Assembly: GCA_011947345.1 (NCBI GenBank)
Contig: JAAVTG010000856.1
Coordinates: 1-23,197, forward strand
Length of the DNA stretch: 23,197 nucleotides
Reading direction: 5' to 3'
DNA from: Phytophthora quininea
Taxonomy: Eukaryota; Oomycota; Peronosporomycetes; Peronosporales; Peronosporaceae
The notes under the pieces are model-generated. The model worked only from the letters and a program-made list of their open reading frames with translations, searched no databases and was not told the DNA's origin. The position numbers and the translations under genes are program-made. This document shows positions 1-7,727 of this stretch, piece by piece; the stretch's first letter is position 1; every line of letters starts with the position of its first letter.

Positions 1-2185
1 AGCGCCACCACCACGCCCAGCACGATGAAACCAGCGTACAAGGGAGGACCGTACGTCACCTCCAATGCATCCTCGCCGTTTGCTGTGGTAGCTCCCAACT
101 GGAAGCTGCATCTAGGGCCACCCCAAAACTCGTTCGTGCATTCACAGCGCTTTGTCTCGGAGTTGCAGACACCGGTGTGGAAAGTGTACTGCACGCTAAA
201 TGGGATGGTGCAGTCTCTGTAGTCTTCGCACGGCGCGCCACCTTGCACCTCGACCATTTGGTTATCGCCGTCCACGTAGTCGTCCAGGTTGTCGAGGATC
301 CACTGTCGGGTCGGGTGCGACGCAGGATCGCACTCCCGCGCCATAGTGGAGTTCTCGGACGTGTCTTGGTACAACCGAACGTAGTCGATCTTCATGTAGA
401 GCGGGAACGAGTTGCAGATGTAGTTGTTTTCAGCATTCTTGCCGTCACCTCGACACGGTTTACCCGGATTGGGAGGATATGTTCCCCACGCAGCGGATAA
501 AGCAACGTTGAGAATGATGTAGCTGGGTTCTTCAGGAAAGGTAAGTCTGGGATTCATGCTCTCCCCCCTGCGGAGTGTCGATCACGGCCGAAGCTGGAAT
601 CTCGAAAATGGGGTGGCCGCCGAGCATCCATCGCAGATAGCCATTGTCGCCCGTGACCCACTCGAGTTGGTACGCGACGTAGTCGAGGTAGGCGCCCATG
701 TGAACGTCCCAGTTGGCCGAGATGGCATCCATTTGGTAGTTATACGGGTCCATGACGTTGGTTTTAGGTGTCGAGTCGTTGCGCGGTTCCGAGCAGCGCT
801 CGTCCTGGTTGTCCGGGTCGCACAAAAACACACCTTGGTATCCGTTCATCTCGGGAAGCACGTGCCGTTCGAGTTGATATTCCAGTGGCCCAGCGACTTG
901 TCACCGTCGATGTAGCCCATGTCGCCGTTCACGTCGTTCGAGGCCGGGCAATAGTCGAGGTCACACGCGTTCTCCGTGATATTCTTCATGCCCGCGGAGA
1001 CGGTGGCGTACGACTGCGTGTCGTTTCCGTCCACGACACAGTAGTTGTTGGCGCCGTAGCGCAGTCCTTGGTACCAGCTTTCGTGGCCGCGCTTTTTGTA
1101 GTATGCTGCAGGCACACCCGGCAAATTGGCACCGATGGTAGTGCACTCCTGACTGTACATGCAGTAAGCGTAGTCGCCAAGACTCTCGTTCCACAGCGCG
1201 CGGCGGTAGTCCTGGGGCATTCCCGGTGCGATCTGGATCGAGGACGAGATGGCCACGCCACCACCTTCCAGCAGATCGATCTCGACAGCGCCGCGACCTT
1301 GGTAGGGGTTCATACCCGAACCGGGGTCGGGGTTGCAAGCACTGATGCGCTGGTTGCTCGAGTTGAAGACGCTCTCGTTGCACTCGTTGTAGGAGAATGG
1401 CCACATGCGCGCAGTGGACGACGAGAACAGGGCGCGGCCGAGGTTGCCCATGAGCCAGATACCGGGCCACGTCGGGTAGTAGCTCTTCTCCGTGGCGCGC
1501 GCGTTGTTGCCCTTGCCAATGTCCGTGTTGTTGCTGTCCTTGCCCAGCACCGCCGGCAGCTTGGCGCGCACCTCCAGCATGCCGCCTTGGAAGCAAAACT
1601 TGTTACAGGTCTGCAGCATTCCCGAGCGGTAGTACTAGCAGACACATCAACGAGGTAAGCACCGCTCACAAGCAACTACTGTAGAAAGCACGTAAGACGT
1701 ACGAAAGTGGAGTTCTGGTAGGCCGGCGGGCGCAGGTAGCTGTTCCAAACGGTGATGTTGGTGACCTCATCGATTGACTTGATTTGCATGTAGCACAGTC
1801 CTTCCTCGTCATCGTCGCACTCGATCGACACCATGTCGTGCGAATAGCGCTGCAGGGCGTCGTTGGTGCCGTCGGGCATGTCCATACTCGTCCACAGGTG
1901 GTCTCCCCGCCGAGAAGTTCCGCGTCACGTCGCTGAACTCGTCGCTCATGACGAGTTCCCAGTGTCCCCACGCGAACTCACGTACGTCCGCTTGTCGTCG
2001 GGGGTGTCGGGGTCGACCCACGGTAGAATCCCCGACCGGGTCTCCAGTTTCACGAGGCTGCGGTCGGTCGCCGTGCTGCTGTCGCTGCCGCTACTGGAAC
2101 TGCCGGCGCTCCCGGCGCTAGAGCTCGCGCCGACGGCGGCAACCGCTACTGTGGCCGTCAACAGCGCGCGTCGAAACCCTGTCAT
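1..2185 (-). CDS. KRE6/SKN1-family GH16 beta-glucan synthesis-associated protein (3'-partial, two exons)
   Basis: Likely a wall beta-glucan remodelling or synthesis protein of the secretory pathway/plasma membrane. The start ATG is at 2185. The N-terminus (MTGFRRALLTATVAVAAVGA) looks like a signal peptide and is followed by a Ser/Gly-rich stretch. Exon 1 is 1703-2185. The intron is 1635-1702 (68 bp, GTACGT...CTAG, phase 0) and joins QNSTF to YYRSGMLQTCNKF. Exon 2 runs from 1634 off the left edge. The GH16 catalytic motif ExDxxE is present as EIDLLE (1266-1283). Downstream come conserved blocks such as GYQGVFLCDPDN and EEPSYIILNVALS, a Cys-rich EGF-like segment ending CECTNEFWGGPRC, and a hydrophobic segment (LYAGFIVLGVVVA) at the window edge, probably a membrane anchor. 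About 700 residues are visible. The frame changes near 1960, 1905, 853 and in the C6 run at 563-568, while similarity continues. These are probably consensus errors; a pseudogene is the alternative. Confidence 0.85.
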
Positions 2186-3390
2186 GGCACGGATCTACTG
2201 GATATCTACCGTTGGTGTACGACGAGCACAGTCCGTCGTAGGCTACGACTCGTAGCAATTTGAGTTGTGGGCCGGCCAGGCACCGGTTCTTGTGCGTCAA
2301 GAGCGGCGCCGGTCCCACCGTCTCCCATCTTCTGCGGCGTGCCGTGGCGTCGCTGGCCGCGAGCACTGTCGAAAAAGTACTCGCAAGTCTGGCGTGATGT
2401 CAGTGGTAAATCGGTTTGTTCGTAGACGATCGGGCGGGAGCAGAGCCCTCCATACCAGTGCGGATCTCGTTGCATCCCGGCATTTGTGCGGCGCTCAAGT
2501 CTCCTATAGCAGCGACCGGCACTGCTTGCTGTTGCCTCCCGTCAATGGCGTTCGGCCACGGTCGAGCGCAGCAAGTCAAAACTGCTTTCCATAGCGAAAA
2601 CCTCACCAACGATGTGTCTCTTGCCAAGCAAGCAACTGTTTCAACAGGCGAGCCCGAGCCCGAGGCTTCAAGCGCCTCAGTGCGCAAATATTGCCGGCAG
2701 CAGCAAAGTTTCAAGGCCGCACAAGGCACTGCGATACAAACCAATTTCTAACAAGCAGCCGAGTGCCAGATCCCCCGCATCGAACAGGAAAAAAAAGCGA
2801 TCTTTGCACTCACTCGGCTGCTACAGCGATCAACGATGCAAAATGCAAAAACGCCGCGGCCGCTCCAGTGGACGACAGAAGATCATGTTGGCTCGGGCCC
2901 CTGTTTGCTGCCGCTGTCGCTGATCTCGAGCGAGGTGTCGAGGGCGGACGATTATTATATCTGCTGCCACTGTATGTATCGTCGACTGCTGTAGCATGGG
3001 CCATGGCCTCCATTCGTTCGAAATGTTAATCGCGCGCAACCAATTCGCCGACGCAGGATGCTGCAGGACAGCACCGCCTGAAGACTTTGCAGATCCCTCG
3101 ACTGGAAAGGAGAAAGTTCTCTTGGGCCGAAAGACTACGCCCCAGTGTGCACTTGACAGCATAGCCGTCATGTAGTCGCATCCGGCTCATGCGCTCCAAG
3201 GATTGTAGAAGGGTAGAGAACACGGCTCATCGGAGAAATATGAGCATCTGCGTTGAGAATCATTGCGAAGCCACCACTTGTTTCGTGGGGTCATATCCAC
3301 AGCATAGTACAGTGTGGATAGTGGGTGAGCAGTGTTCACTTTCGGTCTTGCCGTCTGGCGCCCACATCTAGCTTTGCGGGGAGCTCGTAG
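2186..3390. other. Intergenic region, no supportable gene
   Basis: About 1.2 kb between the start of the glucanase gene and the Fanzor gene. Short open frames occur on both strands, but none shows a recognisable domain or a splice pattern, so I call no gene. The part next to 2185 must include the glucanase promoter. I saw no convincing oomycete initiator or TATA box. An inverted repeat lies at 3294-3320 and another at 3379-3411 (listed separately). Confidence 0.6.
3294..3320. repeat. Inverted repeat (8-bp arms) upstream of Fanzor
   Basis: TATCCACA and TGTGGATA form perfect 8-bp arms around an 11-nt loop, about 125 bp upstream of the Fanzor start. It could be a subterminal element of the mobile unit or chance. 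Confidence 0.5.
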
Positions 3391-3411
3391 GCCCATGGGT
3401 CGGCGAGCTCC
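3379..3411. repeat. Inverted repeat (GGAGCTCG/CGAGCTCC) upstream of Fanzor
   Basis: GGAGCTCG is repeated in inverted orientation as CGAGCTCC, with additional G/C pairing outside the arms after a short bulge. It lies just 5' of the Fanzor reading frame. The arms share the core GGAGCT/AGCTCC with the perfect hairpin on the far side of Fanzor (7053-7089), which may mark the two ends of the Fanzor unit. That link is inference. Confidence 0.4.
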
Positions 3412-3954
3412 TACCCCGAAGAGTTGCTGTGGAGCAAGTCACACATGTACACCTCCGTGACCTGCAAGCTCAACCAGGTCTGCTCGGACGATCTGCTGCG
3501 AGAAGAGATCGAGGCGACTGTCAAGGAACTTCACAAAGTTGCGGTGGAGGCTTGGCACGTAGCTAATCTCCACATGTTGAAGTGCTGTGCCACTGGTTGG
3601 CGCTGCCCAGATCTGACCGACGAGTTGTTTTACTCGTGCTGTACCGAAGTGCTGCAAAAGCGAGCGAATGGCTCTGTTGGTCCCCCTTCTGTGTATGATC
3701 GTGTTCACGCCGGCCAAGGCATGGAAATCGAAGTCAAGTATCGGCTGCTTCAAACGATCTACGAGTACAAGGTTAACCGGCACCGCGCTCAACAGTACAG
3801 TCCTGTGATGATGAAGTATTACAGCGCTCTGCTGCACGACCTGTCGACGCAGATGGACATCAACGCGAAAAAACACGTAGTCTTGCAGTTTATCAAGCGT
3901 CTGCACATGTACATTACCATCAAGTACGGCACCAATTCGAGGCAAACCAGTTGC

Positions 3955-3962
3955 ATTATCAA
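3955..3962. repeat. Left target-site duplication of the hAT element (ATTATCAA)
   Basis: Perfect 8-bp direct repeat of 5376-5383, lying immediately outside the left inverted repeat. Eight-base duplications are characteristic of hAT transposition. The duplicated bases belong to the Fanzor coding sequence. Confidence 0.93.
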
Positions 3963-3985
3963 CAGGCATGCTCAAACGGGGCATT
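3963..3985 (+). repeat. Left terminal inverted repeat of the hAT element
   Basis: Matches the reverse complement of 5353-5375 at 20 of 23 positions: an 11-base identical outer block, three mismatches, then a 9-base identical inner block. Confidence 0.92.
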
Positions 3986-4143
3986 GTCGATGGGATTTGA
4001 TGTAAAATGGGCAGAGTTCAAGGGGCATTGCACAGGAAATGTATTGAATTGCCAGAAAACCCTAAAGGGCACTAGCTTACGCATGGACATGTAAGTGAGG
4101 TTAGCCTACGCACGCTCTGTTCGATCAGGAACTCACTGTTGTG

Positions 4144-5292
4144 CTATAACCTTCTTGCTTGACTCGAATCTGTCCGCCAGCTCCATGACTTCGAAGTATT
4201 GACGCGCTTGCAGTTCTCCTGTGGACCAGCTACACCGTTTAGCGTACTGAAATCCCCTTCCACAGTATGGGTTCCTGGAGCAATACTTGCGAGGCCAACA
4301 GCAAATTCGATGAGCGCTCCAAATTCACCACAAGGTTCGACTTTAGCCCACGCGTCTTCAAGCGACAGATCACCTTGATCCTTCACCTTTCTGCAAACAT
4401 CACACTTTAGCTTGTATTCGTGGATCAGGTTCTTGCGCTGGCTCCAGATCTCCTCGGTTGCCGATTCACCTAGGTGTTCTTGCAATTTTGCTGAATGAGC
4501 GATCAGCAGACGACGGAACGCTCCATCCGTACACTTCACGATGTCAATCGACCTCGTTGGAGGCGCATCGCGGGCTTCTGCTGCAATATCGAGCTTGACA
4601 TCGGTAATTCCGTCGATCATCACGGTCTGAGCTGTAGTAACAGCTTCTACCAAGTCTTGCTGACTCGTTGATTGCTGGGATTCAGTCGGTTCATTTACTT
4701 CATTGAGTTGTGGCATGTCTTCGTCCTTGTGGGAACTCGGGGTATCTTCGTCTACCATGTCCGCCAGATGCGCTGAAACTTCCAAAGCCTCTTCGCCGTC
4801 TTGATGCGCGTGGATGTTTGATTGGTCCAGAGCCATGCCAGCGAAACCCACTTCAGCTCCTTGACGGCATGTATGAACATTGTGGTGTCCCGTGGCAATC
4901 TTGTCGAAAAGGTCTCTTGAGTGAAGGCAACATCACGGTAAATGCTCAGAGACCTTTGCTGAATCGACAGTTGGCGCACCTTCGTCATTTCGCTTTCAAA
5001 TTTCAACGCCAGTGATAAGTGGAGTTCATTCAGAGCAGCGTATTGTTCGCGCATAGTAACCGTCTTATACTGCAGCTTGCGAAAGCAGGCGCGGATCTTC
5101 TCGGTCAACTTGCAGACCACAAATAGGCGCAACCACCATGCGTCACTCGATTTCGTGTTAGCCTTTTCGTCTTGGACAATCCCAAGACGAACGTATTTCT
5201 TCAACAGAAAGTGGCATGCATCGTGTATCAACTCCCAACGTGTCGGTATGTAGGTTACAGCAAATGTTGGCTGGAGAGCTCCTTCAACAGCC
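4144..5292 (-). pseudogene. hAT-like transposase C-terminal remnant
   Basis: On the minus strand the frame is open from about 5292 without a start codon. It reads through TYIPTRWELIHDACHFLLKK and RLFVVCKLTEKIRACFRKLQ, then shifts by one base near 4857 into VGFAGMALDQSNIHAHQD, a Ser/Glu-rich linker, and a final block containing LIEFAVGLASIAPGTHTVEG and DFSTLNG. It stops at TAG 4144-4146. The last block resembles the C-terminal dimerisation region of oomycete hAT-like transposases, in which a short Gly-Thr-x-x-Val-Glu-x-Asp-Phe motif recurs. The N-terminal BED zinc finger and most of the RNase H-like catalytic region are missing, so it is unlikely to be functional. The family match is from memory of the motif pattern. 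Confidence 0.7.
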
Positions 5293-5352
5293 TAGAATCC
5301 GAGCGGCAAAATGGGCACTCCTGAAGAGTTTCAAAAGGGTTTTTATGTGCAT

Positions 5353-5375
5353 AATGCCCCGACAGAGCATGCCTG
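5353..5375 (-). repeat. Right terminal inverted repeat of the hAT element
   Basis: Reverse complement of the left repeat 3963-3985 with three mismatches; it ends ...GAGCATGCCTG directly against the right duplication copy. Confidence 0.92.
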
Positions 5376-5383
5376 ATTATCAA
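5376..5383. repeat. Right target-site duplication of the hAT element (ATTATCAA)
   Basis: Second perfect copy of the 8-bp duplication. Fanzor coding sequence resumes immediately after it with GGAGATATT. Confidence 0.93.
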
Positions 5384-6859
5384 GGAGATATTTTATCAAG
5401 ATGGTGGTGGTCCTGTGGGAGAACCAGCGACGGAGGTGCGACTGATGTTGGGCATGATCCCGACGAAACAAAGATTATTTGAGAACACAGGATACTTTGT
5501 GGGTCGCTTGCGAGAGATTCCGAGGGTGGTGGTGGAGCGACAACTTGACGCTCCTCGGAGAAAGGGCGTACTCTCGTTTTCCTTGCTGCCACACACAAGA
5601 CGTTTGTACCACATCACATTACCATTAATGCTAGCTCGCTGCACAACCTGTGCGCCCACGTTTTCCAGAGGCACCGCGTGCGTCTGTGCGGTGGGCAAGA
5701 ACCGATGCAACATGGACCTACGCTGGAAGCGCACTTCCAGAACAACAAAGAGATGGTCATGCGAATGGCATTTGATGTATCAAGATACGAGACTGCCCAA
5801 CGGAGCTCGCCGTATCGTGGAGATGCTTTTCGAGACCTCGACTCCGCCGCGAAGAAACACCATGCTAGTCATCTCTTCGCCAATGATATTAAGACGGACG
5901 GAGTGAATGCTTCGATCCTATTGTGGAAACCCAGCGACTACGAGCATTCGCTGGCTGCTCAAAATCAAAAGCGCCTGAAGAGCAAGTGCAGGTACAAGAA
6001 GCAGCCTCATAATCCCGAGTTTTACCGACTTCCCACCGGGTATCACCCAGACGTCTTCATCGGAGTAGATCCGGGAATGCGCTCTATGCTCACCGCCGTT
6101 AGCGAAGGTCAACTGCGAGGCAAGCGGCGCCGCCGACATCGCTGGCTTCAAAGTCGAGGTAGGCGCAAACGAAAGAAGAAGAATCGCCACTACAAAGATG
6201 GCAAGCAGATCTTGGAGATCTCCTCTCGCGAGTACTGGCACAAAGCAGGCTACTACGACCAGCAGCGTTGGCTCAAACGGCTCAAACAGGACAACCCAAG
6301 ATACGCTGCAGCGCTTGACGCTATGCCGAGCTATAAGACCCACGACTACGCTACGTACGCTGACAACCTCTCTGTACTCTGGAGAGGCTCGACTTCTTGG
6401 TCGAATTCTCCTCAAACCATGCGTTCCGCAACTGGCGGTTTTCAACAAGGTCGGGAAGCAGCGTGCGCTCGCTGGCTTTGCCAAGCGGCTTGTGCCAAAG
6501 TTAGCACGCAAGTTTGTTTTGGTTTGGCGACTGGTCTCGTCGAGCTCGCATCAAGGGCCACCCCTAGTCCTGTCAAAGGCATGATGAAAGCACTCGAAGC
6601 TAGAGCGATGATCATTTACGTCGATGAATTTCGCACCAGCAAGTCATGCTGTCAGTGCTTCGGAGAGATGAAGTATGCTCGACTGCGCCCAAGGCCCTAC
6701 AAAGCGCCCAAACCCAACCGAGCAGTGCTTCGCTGTCCATCCAAGAAATGCAGGACAAATTTTGTGAACCGAGACGTGAACGCTGCCCAAAACATGCTGA
6801 CCATTCTAAAGACTCAGCTCATATCGGGGGCCGGCCTGCTGCGTTCGCGCGGTGAGTAG

Positions 6860-7052
6860 ACTCCTCCTGGCTGGAAGAGCTTCGTCTCTGCAAGATGCAA
6901 GGGAGCCGAACTCCCTAACAGGCAAACTGCCAGGGCACTGCAAGCGGAGACTTGTACGACGCTAAACGATGCATAATAGCTAGGACACAGGGCTTGTTAG
7001 CCAGTGTCCAAATTATTAGGGTGGCAATGATTGAACCCCGGGGTGTTTTGTG
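6860..7052 (+). ncRNA. Candidate Fanzor omega-RNA region / 3' flank (putative)
   Basis: Non-coding stretch directly after the Fanzor stop. In TnpB and Fanzor loci the guide RNA is encoded by the 3' end of the gene and its flank, up to the right end of the unit. The region holds a hairpin at 6983-7009 (GGACAC/GTGTCC outer stem, GGCT/AGCC inner stem, TGTT loop) and an AT-rich segment at about 7008-7017. Calling it a guide RNA is inference from position and structure only. Its ends and expression are unknown. Confidence 0.35.
6983..7009 (+). repeat. Two-part hairpin in the Fanzor 3' flank
   Basis: GGACAC pairs with GTGTCC and GGCT with AGCC, separated by a small AG/A internal loop and closed by a TGTT tetraloop. 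It is 124 bp downstream of the Fanzor stop. Confidence 0.7.
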
Positions 7053-7089
7053 AGGAGCTTCTATTCGAGTCCCCCGAATAGAAGCTCCT
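7053..7089. repeat. Perfect 15-bp hairpin between Fanzor and ferredoxin
   Basis: AGGAGCTTCTATTCG is followed by a 7-nt loop (AGTCCCC) and its exact reverse complement, ending 70 bp before the ferredoxin ATG. It may be the right end of the Fanzor unit (its arms share GGAGCT with the repeat at 3379-3411), part of a guide RNA, or a leader or promoter structure of the ferredoxin gene. There is no T-run, so it is not a bacterial-type terminator. Confidence 0.85.
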
Positions 7090-7159
7090 GTAGCCATGTG
7101 CCATATTTGCAACAGGCATTTCAGGCCGACCATTTTCGTGTATCAACAACTGCTGCACC

Positions 7160-7635
7160 ATGCTGTCCCGCGTGACTCGCGTGCTGCGCTCGACGCGGCG
7201 ACCTGCTGCGCCGCTCTCTGCTCTGAGTCGACGACCTCTAGGACGCTGCTTCTCGGACGTGACCTTCACGTTCCTGGACGGCGAGGGTGAGCGCACGACG
7301 GTGACTGCGGTGGAAGGCCAGACGCTGCTGGACGTGGCCCACGAGAACGACGTGGAGCTGGAGGGCGCGTGCGGAGGAGCTGGCCTGCTCCACCTGCCAC
7401 TTGGTGAAAAGAAAATCTTTGACGACCTGCCGGAGATCAGCGAGGAGGAGGAGGACATGCTGGACCTGGCCTGGGGATTGACAGACACGTACGTTCGGCA
7501 GTGGGGAAGTGTCGGGCGGAATCCTAACAGTGAGTGTGCTACCGTAGGTCCAGACTGGGCTGCCAGATCCCCGTGACCAAGGAGATGGAAGGCATGACGG
7601 TGCGGATCCCAGAGGAGACGGACAACCTCATGTAG
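7160..7635 (+). CDS. Mitochondrial [2Fe-2S] ferredoxin (adrenodoxin-type), two exons
   Basis: Electron carrier of the adrenodoxin class, expected in the mitochondrial matrix for Fe-S cluster assembly or haem/P450-type redox work. The ATG is at 7160. The first 35 or so residues are rich in Arg and Ser with no acids (MLSRVTRVLRSTRRPAAPLS), a mitochondrial presequence. The fold begins at DVTFTFLDGEGERTTVTAVE. Exon 1 is 7160-7488. The intron is 7489-7547 (59 bp, GTACGT...CGTAG, branch-like CCTAAC). Exon 2 is 7548-7635 and gives SRLGCQIPVTKEMEGMTVRI, with stop TAG 7633-7635. The cluster loop is odd: the expected CGGELACSTCHLV is present, but ELACSTCHL reads in a different frame (7377-7403). This implies about two bases missing near 7375 and four near 7405, which together leave the overall frame unchanged. 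As written, the translation loses two or more ligand cysteines, so sequence error is likely. Confidence 0.88.
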
Positions 7636-7727
7636 GCCCGGAGAACCAAATAGAACGGGGGTGCTGTGCTCATACTGGTGTACTGTTATTGCTGGGTTTT
7701 AGTGCTTTCTTATGTACAGGACGCTAG
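7636..7727. other. Convergent intergenic gap
   Basis: Ninety-two bases between the stop codons of the ferredoxin (plus) and channel (minus) genes. Both 3' UTRs must share or overlap this space. No canonical AATAAA signal was noticed. Confidence 0.5.

Larger units (their letters stand above)
3963..5375 (-). mobile_element. hAT-type DNA transposon, 1,413 bp, inserted antisense into Fanzor, probably non-autonomous
   Basis: Both ends carry a 23-bp inverted repeat: CAGGCATGCTC, three mismatched bases, then CGGGGCATT (left 3963-3985; right 5353-5375, reverse complement). They are flanked by the perfect 8-bp duplication ATTATCAA. Inside, on the minus strand, is the C-terminal part of a transposase-like reading frame (about 4144-5292). 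A complete hAT transposase is normally 600 residues or more, so the element lacks the N-terminal half and is probably internally deleted and mobilised in trans. The intact ends and duplication argue for a fairly recent insertion. The hAT assignment rests on the 8-bp duplication and on the dimerisation-like region of the coded protein. Confidence 0.9.
3445..6859 (+). pseudogene. Fanzor (eukaryotic TnpB homologue, RNA-guided RuvC nuclease), interrupted by a hAT element
   Basis: Fanzor proteins are eukaryotic relatives of IS200/IS605 TnpB and act as omega-RNA-guided DNA endonucleases. The first ATG (3445) begins MYTSVTCKLNQV, a typical Fanzor N-terminus. The first segment ends at the insertion site (3962). 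The second resumes at 5384 and reads ...CIIKEIFYQDGGG when the element and one duplication copy are skipped. Landmarks follow in order: LLPHTRR and INASSLHNLCAHVF; FANDIKTDG; RuvC-I IGVDPGMRSMLTAV (Asp near 6066); a very basic stretch (about 6115-6190, possible nuclear localisation or RNA binding); ISSREYW; LDFLVEF and AFRNWRF; FGDWSRRARIKGHP; VDEFRTSKSCCQC (catalytic Glu plus first zinc CxxC); CPSKKC (second zinc pair); and RuvC-III NRDVNAAQNM. Small frame changes fall near 5602, 6380, 6440, 6523 and 6563, mostly in homopolymers. No substitution-type stop was seen. Joined length is about 670 codons, near full size. The stop is TAG at 6857-6859. Confidence 0.88.

Noticed and set aside
768..1658. 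296-codon plus-strand open frame over the glucanase
   Set aside because: The minus strand carries the GH16 motif EIDLLE and consistent splicing; the plus frame is a Val/Ala/Arg-rich shadow in GC-rich coding DNA.
2400..3029. Several 100-residue open frames on both strands
   Set aside because: They overlap each other on opposite strands, lack any recognisable motif and show no continuation across frames, unlike the real genes here.
3439..3984. 181-codon open frame antisense to the Fanzor N-terminus
   Set aside because: The plus strand matches the Fanzor N-terminal pattern and joins the downstream part in frame; the antisense frame is a shadow.
5678..6859. Treating the C-terminal Fanzor frame as a complete standalone gene
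   Set aside because: It lacks the N-terminal domain found at 3445-3962, it departs from the true frame between about 6380 and 6563, and the duplication flanking the hAT element shows the two parts were one gene.
6983..7089. Iron-responsive element upstream of the ferredoxin
   Set aside because: Neither hairpin has the CAGUGN loop with the bulged C; the loops are TGTT and AGTCCCC.
7021..7089. tRNA gene, because TATTCGAGTCC resembles a B box
   Set aside because: The sequence forms a simple 15-bp hairpin; no acceptor stem, anticodon arm or convincing A box could be placed.
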